Below are positions 53,447-62,678 of a stretch of 64,000 bases of DNA, piece by piece. The position numbers and the translations under genes were made by a program. Origin of the DNA: Mycolicibacterium cosmeticum. GTDB lineage: Bacteria; Actinomycetota; Actinomycetes; Mycobacteriales; Mycobacteriaceae. Each line of letters begins with the position of its first letter. The first letter of the stretch is position 1. Location: assembly GCA_016197365.1 (NCBI GenBank), contig JACPVS010000011.1, forward strand, positions 146,413-210,412, given 5' to 3'. The notes beneath the pieces are model-generated. The model searched no databases and was not told where the DNA came from. It worked only from the letters and a program-made list of their open reading frames with translations.

Positions 53447-53815
53447 TCAGACCAGATCCGCGTCCGACAGCTCGGTCGCCGCGAGCGCCTCATCCAGGCT
53501 GGCGTGCCGGAACACCGACGTGATGTGGTCGTGCACCACCCGGAACGCCGAGCCGAAGGTGTCGGCGTCCGCGCCGTCATCACCGGTCACGGTCTGCTCG
53601 GCCACCACGACCCCGTCGTGCACATACATCCGGCCCACGGTCACCGTGTCGCCCAGGCCCTGCGCCCAGCCCCGCAATGCGATGCGGCCCTGCGCGGCGC
53701 CGTCGCCGCCGCCGAACTCGATGTCGTCGCTGCACAACTGGTCCAGCGTGCCGAACTCCCGGGCGTTCAGGGCGTCATGCCAGGCGAGGACCGTGGCGAT
53801 CTCCGAAGTACTCAT
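53447..53815 (-). CDS. SnoaL-like (NTF2 fold) protein
   Basis: 122 aa. TSEIATVLAWHDALNAREFGTLDQLCSDDIEFGGGDGAAQG followed by LRGWAQGLGDTVTVGRMYVHDGVVVAEQTVTG is the SnoaL/NTF2 alpha+beta barrel. Such proteins act as small isomerases or hydrolases, or simply bind ligands. ATG at 53815. It ends 3 bp from the convergent DUF58 gene and follows the MDMPI gene by 10 bp in the same direction, so P450-MDMPI-SnoaL may be one operon. Confidence 0.7.
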   Translation of the reverse strand: MSTSEIATVLAWHDALNAREFGTLDQLCSDDIEFGGGDGAAQGRIALRGWAQGLGDTVTVGRMYVHDGVVVAEQTVTGDDGADADTFGSAFRVVHDHITSVFRHASLDEALAATELSDADLV

Positions 53816-53825
53816 ACAGCCAACC

Positions 53826-54551
53826 TTAGAACGGCGTGTTGGCCAGCCAGTCATCCCATACGGCGGTGTCACCGAGGAGTTCGACACCGTCGGCGCGGCG
53901 GCGGGTGATGGCCAGCAGCAGGTTGCGCGCCGGCCCCCGGACTGCGACGTCGCCTTTGGCGTGCGCGTGCGACCACGCCAGGCCGTCTTCGTCGTTGACC
54001 ACCAGCCACTCCCCCGTCGGACCCAGCCCGTCGTCGGTGGCATGCAGGTGCAGCCGTTGCCCGGGCGCGAGCCCGAACCCGGTCGCGGTGGCCAGCTCGA
54101 TCCACTCGCTGACCCCGTCCGCCGCCAGCTCCGCGGACAGCGCGTATTCCTTGCCGAGGGCCAGATCGGCGTCGGCGCGGTGCACGGTCAGTTCGTGCAG
54201 GCGGCGGCGCACCCACCAGCCGGCCGGGCGCGGTCCGATGAAGGTCCACACCCGCTGCGGGCCCACGTGGTCGACGGCGTCGAGAACCAGCTGCGCCCCC
54301 GCGTTCAGCCAGTCGACGGCGGCGTCGGGGTCCTCGGGCGGTTTACCGTCACGGACATCACGCGGGTCCAGCCCCTCGCTCAGCCGGTCGCTGATTATCT
54401 GTGCGCACCAACGGTTTCCACGCCCGACATGACGGAACAGCTGGTTCAGCGTCCAGTCCGGGCAGGTGGGGACGGGCGTCGACGGATCCGCCTGACGGAT
54501 CACGTCGCCGAAGAGCTTGGTCTGCTCGAGCAGGGCGGCCCGGAAGTCCAC
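53826..54551 (-). CDS. maleylpyruvate isomerase-fold, mycothiol-dependent-type protein
   Basis: 241 aa. The N-terminal helical bundle DFRAALLEQTKLFGDVIRQA, then TCPDWTLNQLFRHVGRGNRW is the actinobacterial MDMPI_N motif with a metal His. RRLHELTVHRADADLALG carries the second and third ligands (H, E/H). The C-terminal MDMPI_C domain includes VAVRGPARNLLLAITRR. Starting at GTG 54551 keeps it clear of the P450 gene that ends at 54554; a longer frame reaches ATG 54608 inside that gene. Likely a mycothiol-using isomerase or transferase of unknown substrate. Confidence 0.75.
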   Translation of the reverse strand: MDFRAALLEQTKLFGDVIRQADPSTPVPTCPDWTLNQLFRHVGRGNRWCAQIISDRLSEGLDPRDVRDGKPPEDPDAAVDWLNAGAQLVLDAVDHVGPQRVWTFIGPRPAGWWVRRRLHELTVHRADADLALGKEYALSAELAADGVSEWIELATATGFGLAPGQRLHLHATDDGLGPTGEWLVVNDEDGLAWSHAHAKGDVAVRGPARNLLLAITRRRADGVELLGDTAVWDDWLANTPF

Positions 54552-54553
54552 GC

Positions 54554-55864
54554 TTATGACCGTAGCGCGGGACGGGCGTCGCCGAGGGCGATCGGCAGGG
54601 TCGCCCACCCGCGCAGTACCCGGGTGTCGCGCCGGACTCCGGTGCCGGCCAGCCGGGCGTCGGGATAGCGCGCGAAGAACGTCTGCAAGCCCACCTCACC
54701 CTCGGCGCGCGCGAGTGCGGCGCCCAGGCAGAAGTGCCTTCCACCGGAGAACGACAGATGCCGCCCGGCGTTCTCCCGTTCGATGTCGAAGCGATGCGGA
54801 TCGGGGAACACCTCGGGGTCCCGGTTGGCGCCGGCCAGATGGATGATGATCAGCTCGCCGCGCCGCACCGCCGTGCCGGCCAGCTCGACATCACGACCGG
54901 CGAGCCGCGCGCTCATCTGCACCGGCGAATCGAGGCGCAGGATCTCCTCGACGGCGTTCGGCCACAACTCGGGCCGCGCGGCCAGGGTGTCCAGATGTTC
55001 GGGGTGATCGAGCAGCATCCGGATGCCGTTGCCCAGCAGGTTCACGGTGGTCTCGAAACCGGCGGCCAGCACCAGTCCGGCCAGGGCCTTGAGTTCGCGT
55101 TCGGTCAGCGGCTCGCCGGCCGCACCGCCGTCGGACGCCGCGATGATCTGGCTCAGCAGATCCTCACCGGGGTTGCGGCGCAACGCCTGCAGGTGCCCAC
55201 CCAGCCAGGCGTCGAACCCGGCGATGCCCTCGTCGACCTGCTGGGACTGCGCCCAGGTCAAGCCGATGTCGAGACTGGGCGCGGCCAGCTCGCCGAACCG
55301 CAGGATGTTGGGCCGGTCCGGCTCGGGAACGCCGAGGATGTCACCGATGACGGCGACGGGCAGCTGGGCGCAGTACCGGTCGACCACGTTGATCGTGTCG
55401 CCGCCGAGTTCGTCGAGCAGTTGATCGGCGCGCTCCTGCACCCGTTCACGCAGCCGCGCGACGGCGCGGGTGGTGAACACCGACGAGACGAGCTTGCGCA
55501 TCCGGGTGTGTTCGGGCGGTTCGATGGACAGCAGCGACGGCGGCTCGATGGGGTGCAGCAGGTCATCGGAGGTGTGCTCGACGATCCAGCGCAGCGGCTT
55601 GGGCAGGTTGATGCCCAGCGAGCTGACCCGCCAGTCCTCGGAGCGCAGCACCTCGTGCGCGACGCCGTGGTCGAACGTCAGCAGAACCGCTCGCCCCCGG
55701 ACCACCCGCCCCAGTGCACGCATCTCATCGGCGAAGGCACCCGGATCGGAGCGGGCCCGCGGGTCGGCGATCAGTCGCCCCTGAGGATCACCCCGCCGCG
55801 CCGCCACCGCGGAGAGTCCGCGTACCACCCCGTGCAGAGCCAGCCAACGAATCCGTTGCCGCAT
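54554..55864 (-). CDS. cytochrome P450
   Basis: 436 aa. I-helix GLVLAAGFETTVNLLGNGIR (oxygen-activating region, AGFETT), ExxR in AVEEILRLDSP, PERF-like region DPHRFDIER, and haem-binding FSGGRHFCLGAALAR with the thiolate Cys near residue 386. Length and pattern are those of soluble actinobacterial P450s fed by ferredoxin. Substrate not predictable. ATG at 55864. The gene is followed by the MDMPI and SnoaL genes in the same orientation. Confidence 0.92.
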   Translation of the reverse strand: MRQRIRWLALHGVVRGLSAVAARRGDPQGRLIADPRARSDPGAFADEMRALGRVVRGRAVLLTFDHGVAHEVLRSEDWRVSSLGINLPKPLRWIVEHTSDDLLHPIEPPSLLSIEPPEHTRMRKLVSSVFTTRAVARLRERVQERADQLLDELGGDTINVVDRYCAQLPVAVIGDILGVPEPDRPNILRFGELAAPSLDIGLTWAQSQQVDEGIAGFDAWLGGHLQALRRNPGEDLLSQIIAASDGGAAGEPLTERELKALAGLVLAAGFETTVNLLGNGIRMLLDHPEHLDTLAARPELWPNAVEEILRLDSPVQMSARLAGRDVELAGTAVRRGELIIIHLAGANRDPEVFPDPHRFDIERENAGRHLSFSGGRHFCLGAALARAEGEVGLQTFFARYPDARLAGTGVRRDTRVLRGWATLPIALGDARPALRS

Positions 55865-55883
55865 GGGTGCGAGCTTACGACGG

Positions 55884-57506
55884 TCAGTGGGGAGCGCAGA
55901 AGATCAGGAAGCAGGGACCGCTCTTCTTGGGACCGTCGTCGCCGCGGTCACCTCGGCCGTTCCCGTTTCCGTTGCCATTGCCGTTTCCATAGCCGCCCTG
56001 GTTACCCGAACCCGGATAGCCGCCGTTGGAATTGCCGGGGTACTGGCCCGGGTACCCGCCGTTGTTCCCCGGGTTGCCGGAACCGGGGTAACCACCGTTG
56101 GAGCTGCCGGGGTACTGGCCCGGATAGCCGCCGTTGGACCCGCCCGGGTACTGGCCGGGGTAACCGCCCGGGTACTGGTTCGGGTAGTCGTCGGGGTCGG
56201 GGTACTGCTGCCGCTTGGGGGGATCCCACGGCATGCGGATCACCGGATGCGGCCACTGGATCGCCGGCGGGGGTACCTCGACGGGCGGTGCGACAACCGG
56301 CACCGGGACGGGTGCGGGCGCCTCGGGGACGGGCGGCGGGGCCGCAGGTGCCGGGGCCTGCTCGACGTAGACCTGGCGCGGTTGCGGCACCTGCTGCACG
56401 ACCTGGATCGGAGCCTTGATCGTCTCGGCCGGCGGGGCCGGCGGCGGCGCAGCCGTTTGCACCGGGGCGGCCTCGGGCACCGGTTTCGGCGCGACGGCCG
56501 GGGCGCTGGGCGCCACCGCGTTCTGAGCGGGCGACGGACGCTGATCGGCGGTGGGCCGGATGCTCACTGCCAACGAAACCGCAAGCGCCACAACGCCCAC
56601 GACGAAGATGGAGGTCAGGGCGCTACCGACGAGGAGGAAGGGTTTGCGACCTTCTTCGACGGGAGCGGGCGTCTCCGCGAATGCGGCGTCGACGTCGTCG
56701 GTGAACAACGGAACGTCCGCCGACGGCATGGCCATCTGGGTGTCCGCGGCGGCCATGGCGGCGTACGCCGATCCGGCGGTCGGGCCGTCGGGATCCTGGG
56801 AGTACGCCAGGCCGACGGTCGATGCTTCGAAGGTGGGCGCGTTCGCGGCGGCCAGGGCGGCGCCGCGGGCCAATGCCAGTTCGGATTCCTCGGGCGCGCT
56901 GACCGGGATGTCGACGAGATGCTCGAGGTGGTCCTTCACCGAGGACACGTCGACGCCGGAGCCGACGACGAACATGCCCTGCGGGGCGGATTCCCGGCCG
57001 GCGACCGCGGCGGCCATCTCGGCCAGCACGGCCATGGCATCGGTGCTGTGCAGGCTGCGGGTGAGGACCTTGACCACGGAACCGTCGTCACCGTTGACCA
57101 CCGACAAGGTGGCGGTGTCACGGTCCAAAAAGAGCAGTGCGGTCGATTGATAACCGACCGCGCCACCCGCGGCCTTGGCCAAGGCGCTGGCGGCGTGCAG
57201 TTCGGAGACCAGCATGACGTCGGTGATGCCGTGCGCGGCGAGCGCGTCGCGGAGCACCGCGGCTTCGGTGTGGTCGGTCCACGTGACGCCGACATGGGCG
57301 AGATGGTGGCCGCCGGCCTCGGCGCTCTCCTGGGTTCCGAGCACCGCCTGGACCACTTGATCGGCCGCGCTGGGAGTTGCTGAGTCACTCGATGTCGACA
57401 CCGGGAAGACATCATGATCGACGGTGGCTCCGTCGGCCTTATCGCCCTCAACCAGCACCATATGCACCGTTGTAGGTGTCAGAGACACACCTAATACGAT
57501 GTCCAC
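55884..57506 (-). CDS. DUF7159-type ASKHA-like membrane protein with PGQYPGG-repeat tail
   Basis: 540 aa. MDIVLGVSLTPTTVHMVLVEG is the typical start of the mycobacterial DUF7159 family, whose first ~230 residues resemble an actin/Hsp70-like half domain (TALLFLDRDTATLSVVNGDD, GMFVVGSGVDVSSVKDHLE). A transmembrane helix lies at about 302-322 (SALTSIFVVGVVALAVSLAV). Then comes a Pro/Ala/Val-rich stalk and a Gly/Tyr/Pro tail with repeats NGGYPGQYPG and NGNGNG, closing with a C-terminal pair of Cys (PCFLIFCAPH). Function unknown; the surface tail suggests an envelope role. ATG at 57506. Confidence 0.72.
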   Translation of the reverse strand: MDIVLGVSLTPTTVHMVLVEGDKADGATVDHDVFPVSTSSDSATPSAADQVVQAVLGTQESAEAGGHHLAHVGVTWTDHTEAAVLRDALAAHGITDVMLVSELHAASALAKAAGGAVGYQSTALLFLDRDTATLSVVNGDDGSVVKVLTRSLHSTDAMAVLAEMAAAVAGRESAPQGMFVVGSGVDVSSVKDHLEHLVDIPVSAPEESELALARGAALAAANAPTFEASTVGLAYSQDPDGPTAGSAYAAMAAADTQMAMPSADVPLFTDDVDAAFAETPAPVEEGRKPFLLVGSALTSIFVVGVVALAVSLAVSIRPTADQRPSPAQNAVAPSAPAVAPKPVPEAAPVQTAAPPPAPPAETIKAPIQVVQQVPQPRQVYVEQAPAPAAPPPVPEAPAPVPVPVVAPPVEVPPPAIQWPHPVIRMPWDPPKRQQYPDPDDYPNQYPGGYPGQYPGGSNGGYPGQYPGSSNGGYPGSGNPGNNGGYPGQYPGNSNGGYPGSGNQGGYGNGNGNGNGNGRGDRGDDGPKKSGPCFLIFCAPH

Positions 57507-57718
57507 TTAACCCCTCCAAAATATTTGCTGCGCTATCCAGGTCGCCGCGCCTGACCCCTGCGGCACAGAGCGCCGACTAGATAGTTCATCGCCTACAGCA
57601 GCGCCGTCGTTACCAACCGACGACGTTAGCTAGACCACTTAAGCGACCCTACTCGGGTACCGGCGCGAAAGCCCGGCGGCGTCTGGTCCACACCCTGCCA
57701 GTGCGTCCTGTGCAGGAG
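57507..57718. other. intergenic region, no gene seen
   Basis: 212 bp between the DUF7159 gene and dcd, both minus. It must hold the promoter for the DUF7159 gene. A weak short hairpin (CGTCG...CGACG near 57606-57626) and a TCCTGTGCAGGA palindrome around 57708-57719 are visible; no ORF or RNA is supported. Confidence 0.5.
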
Positions 57719-58288
57719 CTATGACTTGAGGAAGTTCTGATACGACTTCGACGGCGTCGGGCCGCGCTGGCCTTGATATTTGGAGCCCGCCGCGGCGCTG
57801 CCGTAGGGGTTCTCGGCGGGGCTGGTCAGCCGCAGCAGGCAGAGCTGGCCGATCTTCATTCCGGGCCACAGGGTGATCGGCAGATTGGCCACATTCGACA
57901 GCTCGAGGGTGATGTGGCCGGTGAAGCCGGGGTCGATGAAACCCGCGGTGGAGTGCGTCAGCAGTCCCAACCGCCCGAGCGATGACTTGCCCTCCAGTCG
58001 CCCGGCCAGGTCGTCGGGCAGGCTGCAGCGCTCCAGCGTCGCGCCCAGGACGAACTCGCCGGGGTGCAGCACGAAGGGTTCCCCCTCCTTCGGTTCGACC
58101 AGAGAGGTCAGGTCGTCTTGGCGCTCCGCCGGGTCGATGTGGGTGTAGCGGGTGTTGTTGAACACCCGGAACAGGTTGTCGAGGCGAACGTCGACGCTGG
58201 ACGGCTGGATCAAGGAGTCGTCGAACGGGTCGAGCGCCAGACGGCCGGCGGAGATCTCGGCGCGGATATCGCGATCGGAGAGCAGCAC
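57719..58288 (-). CDS. dcd: dCTP deaminase (Dcd)
   Basis: 189 aa. [76 protein letters not shown] (catalytic Glu in the [11 protein letters not shown] region) and [15 protein letters not shown], with the mobile tail [18 protein letters not shown]. It deaminates dCTP; mycobacterial Dcd (Rv0321) is bifunctional dCTP deaminase/dUTPase, giving dUMP. GTG at 58288 is used. It is flanked by intergenic regions of ~210 and ~130 bp. Confidence 0.95.
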   Translation of the reverse strand: MLLSDRDIRAEISAGRLALDPFDDSLIQPSSVDVRLDNLFRVFNNTRYTHIDPAERQDDLTSLVEPKEGEPFVLHPGEFVLGATLERCSLPDDLAGRLEGKSSLGRLGLLTHSTAGFIDPGFTGHITLELSNVANLPITLWPGMKIGQLCLLRLTSPAENPYGSAAAGSKYQGQRGPTPSKSYQNFLKS

Positions 58289-58415
58289 GCGATGAGCCTA
58301 GTCACCCGACTGACGTGCCGACGGGCCGCCCGACATGGCAGATCTACAGCCGCCACACAGAATTGACGCTAGCGTTAACTCATCACGCGGTTCCTACCAG
58401 CCAAGGAGCTTCCAC

Positions 58416-59612
58416 ATGCAAACATTCGCAGCCCGTTTCAGCCTTCCCATGGCGGTCGCCGTGGCCGCTGGAGCCGTTGCTTTCACGCCCGTCGTGGCCC
58501 CGCCGCCGGCCTTGTCCGCCGTCGCCCCGCCCGTCGCGCACAGCATCCAGATGCCGAAATTTCAGCTCACCGCGTCGGTCATCGAGATCCTGGAGCTGCC
58601 GGTCCTGACGCAATACATCAAGAATCAGATCACCGACCTGGCCACGTTCGCCGTCGGCTGGGCCAAGGCCGGTGACGGACTCGGCACGAGCCTGCGCGCG
58701 CTTCCCGAAGCGATCGTCACCGTCACCAGGCAGGTGCTCGACGGGGACCTGCTCGGCGCGCTGACCACCATCGAGAAGGGCCTCGTCACGACGCTGACGC
58801 TCGTCGGCGGGCCGCTGCTGGCCTCGCGCATCGCCCGCAATCAGCGCACCCTGGCCGTCGACGAAGCCCTCGCCGCTGCGTGGCCGATCGCTTTTGTCGG
58901 TTTGGGGACCGCCTTGTTCGCCGGCTTCGACGACTTCGCACGCTCGGTGATCATCGCCGGCCAGAATCTCGTCGATTCCTTGCTGCCCATCAACATCGGC
59001 AACGTGATCGATGCGCTGGTCGGTGGCGTCAAGTTGATCGGGCAGGGTCTCGCCGAGGGTGCAGGCAAGATCACCGACGGTGTCGTGTTCTTCCAACAGA
59101 CGTTGGCCGAAGCGCTGAAGGCCGAGCCCTCGGGTGTTCCGGGATTGGCGGGGGCGAGTGCGCTGTCGGTGACAGCGTTGCCGAAGACCGCCGACACCAT
59201 CGTCACGTTGAAGACGGGCACCGAGACGACGCCCGTCGAGGACGACGTCGTTCAGGACAAGGGCACCGAGGTGACAAGCACCGTCTCGGGCACGGTGTCG
59301 ACACCGACGGCGACCGCCACTGCCACTCCTTCTGCCACCTCGACTCCTACGGTCAAGGCGACGTCTTCCGCAACCGCGCCGGAGCCCACGCAGGACGTCA
59401 CCAAGACCGGCAACAAATTCGAGCCGGGATCGAAGGTCGAGGACAACCCCGGTTCCCCCGGTACCGCCGGTTCGAGCACGCCGGCGACCGACACCCCGAG
59501 CACCGGAACGCCCGGAACCACCACCACCACGACGACCACCGACACGACCACGTCGGGCGGGACCGGCAGTGTGGAGGCAAAGACCGAACCCGCCACTGCG
59601 GCGGCCGCCTGA
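58416..59612 (+). CDS. secreted Thr/Pro-rich protein
   Basis: 398 aa. A signal peptide covers about residues 1-35 (MQTFAARFSLPMAVAVAAGA, cleavage near ALSAVA). About 40-260 is helical and amphipathic (ASVIEILELPVLTQYIKNQITDLATF; VTRQVLDGDLLGALTTIEKG; NIGNVIDALVGGVKLIGQGLAEGAGKITDGVVFFQQTL), without a known family. The C-terminal ~120 residues are Thr/Ser/Pro/Ala-rich (TATATATPSATSTPTVKAT, TTTTTTTTDTTTSGG) and could be glycosylated. ATG at 58416 has AAGGAG upstream. Possibly a cell-surface or host-contact protein; role unknown. Confidence 0.7.
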   Translation: MQTFAARFSLPMAVAVAAGAVAFTPVVAPPPALSAVAPPVAHSIQMPKFQLTASVIEILELPVLTQYIKNQITDLATFAVGWAKAGDGLGTSLRALPEAIVTVTRQVLDGDLLGALTTIEKGLVTTLTLVGGPLLASRIARNQRTLAVDEALAAAWPIAFVGLGTALFAGFDDFARSVIIAGQNLVDSLLPINIGNVIDALVGGVKLIGQGLAEGAGKITDGVVFFQQTLAEALKAEPSGVPGLAGASALSVTALPKTADTIVTLKTGTETTPVEDDVVQDKGTEVTSTVSGTVSTPTATATATPSATSTPTVKATSSATAPEPTQDVTKTGNKFEPGSKVEDNPGSPGTAGSSTPATDTPSTGTPGTTTTTTTTDTTTSGGTGSVEAKTEPATAAAA

Positions 59613-59643
59613 TCAGGTAGAGCGGACTACCTACTGATTTCCC

Positions 59644-59684
59644 ACGTTTGGGTCGTCGATGACCCGTATCGACGACCCAAACGT
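59644..59684. terminator. 17-bp stem hairpin after secreted-protein gene
   Basis: ACGTTTGGGTCGTCGAT at 59644-59660 pairs perfectly with its complement at 59668-59684 across a 7-base loop. It lies 31 bp past the secreted-protein stop and 85 bp before the tRNA. Likely terminator without a clear U-run. Confidence 0.65.
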
Positions 59685-59768
59685 CGGAAACGAACAGGGC
59701 CCCGGGCGTCGAGTACGGCGCCGGATTCCGGCGGTGCTAATCTTCCTGTTCACCAGCACCGCTGGTAC

Positions 59769-59842
59769 GCCGATGTAGTTCAATGGCAGAACATCAGCTT
59801 CCCAAGCTGAATACGCGGGTTCGATTCCCGTCATCGGCTCCA
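59769..59842 (+). tRNA. tRNA-Gly (CCC anticodon)
   Basis: Full cloverleaf: acceptor GCCGATG pairs with CATCGGC, D-arm GTTC/GAAC, anticodon stem TCAGC/GCTGA with loop TTCCCAA (anticodon CCC, reading GGG), T-arm GCGGG-TTCGATT-CCCGT, discriminator T and an encoded CCA at 59840-59842. A glycine tRNA near dcd fits mycobacterial gene order. Its 3' end is followed by low-GC mobile DNA, so it is a probable integration target. Confidence 0.93.
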
Positions 59843-60013
59843 CGATCTTCGCAGTTCAGAGCGTTTCCAACGCCCCAAAACCCTCAACTCAAACTTGAGA
59901 CTTGTCCGTGATTTGTCCGTGGACGTGCGAAAACGACCCCTCAGAACCCGTTTGCTTGACTCCCGCCTAGCTGTCGAGCGACTGCCTTGGTCGGCGTTGT
60001 AACGTCTGGTTCT

Positions 60014-61498
60014 GTGCCGTTTACCGAGGTCGATTTCGCCGCTTTGATTGAGCGGTTACGCGCGCTGCCCACGGAAAGCGAATGGCTGGAGTTCAAAGAG
60101 AACATGGCCGATCCCGAAGAGATTGGCAGCTACGTCTCGGCACTCGCGAACGCCGCCGCACTCCACGGGGAAGAGAAGAGCTACCTCGTCTGGGGAATTA
60201 AAGACGGAACACACGATTTGGTCGGCACCACATTCGACCTGACGACAGCCAAAAAAGGTAATCAATCGTTGCAGTTGTGGCTTATTAGCTCACTTAGGCC
60301 CGATCCCGGCATCGAATTTCATTCCGGAATGGTGAACGGCAAGAGAATTGCCGTTCTAGAAATTCCGGCTGCTGTGCATAATCCGGTTCAGTTTCAGAAA
60401 ACAGAATACATTCGGATCGGGAGTCACAAGAAAAAGCTTAGTGATCATCAGTTTCAGGCCAAACAGCTTTACCGAAATCTTGACGTCACACCCTTCGAGC
60501 ACCGAATTGCAGTGAACGCCGTTGCACAGGGTGGCCTTAGCGACGACGCCGTCTTAGAAGCATTGAATTTCAAGTCATACTTTCAATTGCAAGGCGTATC
60601 TATCCCGAAATCGCCTGCTCAAATCATCGCAGCACTCGAATCGGATAAACTGATTTCTAGACAAGCGACCGGAAAATACGGGATAACAAACCTCGGCGCC
60701 CTAATGTTCGCCAACAATCTGAAGGAATTTCCTGGCCTAGAGCGCAAAGCGCCAAGAGTCGTCAAGTACCGTGGAAACAACAAAATCAATGCGGAACGTG
60801 AACAGACTGGCATTATGGGGTACGCGACTGCGTTCGAGGGGCTTGTCGAATACATCGATAACCTGCTGCCGCGAAATGAGGTGATACAGCAGGCATTGCG
60901 CACCACAGTAAGCATGTATCCGCTACTAGCTGTTCGTGAAATCGTCGCAAATGCCCTAATTCATCAGGATTTTTCCATTTCAGGCACAGGTCCGCTTTTT
61001 GAGCTATACGAAAATAGAATCGTATTTACGAACCCTGGCGTTCCACTGGTCGACCCGTCTCGCTTTGTCGATGCGCCGCCGCGATCCAGAAATGAGAAAT
61101 TGGCTGCACTGATGCGGAGGTGCAACGTATGCGAAGAACGCGGTAGTGGATGGGACCGAATAGGATTTGAAATTGAGTTGTACCAGCTCCCCGCGCCGCT
61201 GATTCGCGTAGACGCCGATCACACGTCCGTCACGTTGTACGCGCACCGGCCGCTACGCCAGATGGACCGCGAAGAGCGCATCCGGGCGGTGTATCTTCAC
61301 GCCTGCCTCCGATCGGTGAGTGACGAGCGTCTGACGAACAGCAGCGTGCGCGCTCGGTTCGGCCTCAGCGATAAGGACTCCAGCGTTGCGTCTTCATACA
61401 TCCGCGAGGCGGTTGACGCAGGTCTGATCGTGGCCCATGATCCGAACGCGGGGCGGAAGCACATGCAGTACGTCCCGATCTGGGCGAAGGAGCCCTAA
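60014..61498 (+). CDS. AlbA_2 (Schlafen-like) DNA-binding and HATPase_c_4 protein, COG2865-like
   Basis: 494 aa from GTG 60014. About 1-130 is the AlbA_2/Schlafen-type domain with SEWLEFKENMADPEEIGSYV (the ExEFK signature) and YLVWGIKDGTHDLVGTTF, plus the EYIRIGSHKKKLSD strand. About 290-400 is a GHKL/HATPase_c_4-type block (LLAVREIVANALIHQDFSIS, ELYENRIVFTNPG, RCNVCEERGSGWDRIGFEIE). The C-terminus is winged-helix-like (RARFGLSDKDSSVASSYIREAVDAGLI). COG2865 proteins are frequent on mobile elements and are proposed regulators or defence components; function here is unknown. Codon use is markedly lower in GC than in the rest of the window. Confidence 0.8.
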   Translation: MPFTEVDFAALIERLRALPTESEWLEFKENMADPEEIGSYVSALANAAALHGEEKSYLVWGIKDGTHDLVGTTFDLTTAKKGNQSLQLWLISSLRPDPGIEFHSGMVNGKRIAVLEIPAAVHNPVQFQKTEYIRIGSHKKKLSDHQFQAKQLYRNLDVTPFEHRIAVNAVAQGGLSDDAVLEALNFKSYFQLQGVSIPKSPAQIIAALESDKLISRQATGKYGITNLGALMFANNLKEFPGLERKAPRVVKYRGNNKINAEREQTGIMGYATAFEGLVEYIDNLLPRNEVIQQALRTTVSMYPLLAVREIVANALIHQDFSISGTGPLFELYENRIVFTNPGVPLVDPSRFVDAPPRSRNEKLAALMRRCNVCEERGSGWDRIGFEIELYQLPAPLIRVDADHTSVTLYAHRPLRQMDREERIRAVYLHACLRSVSDERLTNSSVRARFGLSDKDSSVASSYIREAVDAGLIVAHDPNAGRKHMQYVPIWAKEP

Positions 61499-61689
61499 TT
61501 TAATGACAACACCGCGCAAGTCGGGAAACACCGCCTGACCTGCGGTTACCTTTTTAAGATCTATCTAACAGCCGGTACGGCCCGCCAGCCTCAGGGAGCG
61601 TCGCCCTAATTTAACGACAACACCGCCTATTGCGGTAGACACCCGCTGACCTGCAGTTTTCTTTTTCAGATGTATCTGCCGAACAGTCG
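61492..61689. repeat. imperfect ~87-bp direct repeat
   Basis: A segment starting GCCCTAATTTAATGACAACA at 61492 recurs at 61603 as GCCCTAATTTAACGACAACA. Both copies continue with CTGACCTGC and a T-run (CTTTTTAAGAT versus CTTTTTCAGAT) followed by TATCT. The copies are offset by 111 bp and roughly three quarters identical by eye. Copy 1 overlaps the stop of the AlbA_2 gene; copy 2 ends 5 bp before the end of the integrase remnant. Confidence 0.7.
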
Positions 61690-61694
61690 CCGTA

Positions 61695-62318
61695 CTAGCG
61701 CCGGCGACGTATCGGCACCACGTTCGAGCCGGTCGGCGTAGGTGCCGCCAAGGCGGTGAGTTTGGCCATCGCAGCGCTGGCGCTGTCATCGGTACGGAAT
61801 AGGTGCGTGTAGATGTCGAGCGTCGTGGTCACCTTTGAGTGACCCAGCGGGCTTTCACCGTGTCGCGCCAGCACCTCGACAGAACGCCAGGCGCATACGG
61901 CTCCCCGACCTCGTTGCTCACGACGTACGTCCACTCGCCAATACTCGCGACTAAGCGCCAGAAGTTCGGGTGCCCGCTGAGCCTTCACCGACCGCAGAAC
62001 GTACGAGCCGCTCTGGGAGCGGTAGCCTCCGCCGCGATGCCGCCGACTTCGGAACGTTCTCAACGGTGCGCCCGCTCGCAGACACCCGATTAGCAATTAC
62101 AAGGGTTTGGCATCGAAGTCGATATCCGACGATCAGAGGCCAGCCACTTCGCCACGGCGCAAGCCGCAAAGCGCCCAGCTCCCAAGCGTGAGCAAGACGG
62201 TGACCGTCGATACCTCCGAGAAGGTGGCTAACCTCAGCTTCTGCGTACCTGCCCGATTGTCGCGATCACCTTTATCGGCGGACTCAGGTGACCATCGCAG
62301 CCGCGTCCCTTCATTCAC
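61695..62318 (-). pseudogene. tyrosine recombinase/phage integrase remnant (frameshifted)
   Basis: Pieces of one integrase catalytic domain are found in order but in different frames. LLTLGSWALCGLRRGEVAGL (catalytic Arg I region, ~62133-62190) is followed by a stop where the usual tryptophan is expected. SGRTVENVPKSAASRRRLPLP lies in a second frame (~62000-62080). GHSKVTTTLDIYTHLF (LGHS box and the nucleophile Tyr, ~61790-61850) lies in a third frame and ends PIRRRR at 61695. The HxLR box is not recognisable. At least two frame changes and one stop mean the gene cannot produce a working enzyme. It is the clearest sign that the region was once a mobile element. Confidence 0.82.
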
Positions 62319-62678
62319 TGTGGTCGCATCACCAGAAATGAGGTTCGCGACCAGACTGTCGACGTGCGCCTTGGCGGGGCGCTCATAGGGACCAGTCCAT
62401 AACGCTCGGGGGTAGCTGCTGCCTAGCCATAGTTGCCCTCCTCAGACACGAGGACAGCGCGATTCATTCCCCATACCGCCCCCTGAGCGGTGCGAATACC
62501 TCTCCGGATACGTGCGACCTGATCGACATCCCGATCCAACATAAGTTGTGCCGACGAGGGATGCGCGGGTATCGAGCCCCTGGTCAAACGCATTGGGTTC
62601 CGTGCCCAACGCCTGTCCCCGTGCACTCCCCGAGAGGGGTGCGGGTCGGGCGGCGGACGGCGAGACGAGCCATTTCGA
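62319..62678. other. intergenic/decayed stretch with no supported gene
   Basis: 360 bp between the integrase remnant and the peptidase gene. Several short frames exist on both strands but none shows recognisable protein character. It may hold the rest of the integrase N-terminus in decayed form. Confidence 0.5.

Noticed and set aside
61565..61789. Short minus-strand frame over the direct repeat
   Set aside because: Product has no recognisable features and overlaps the integrase remnant end in a different frame; probably chance.
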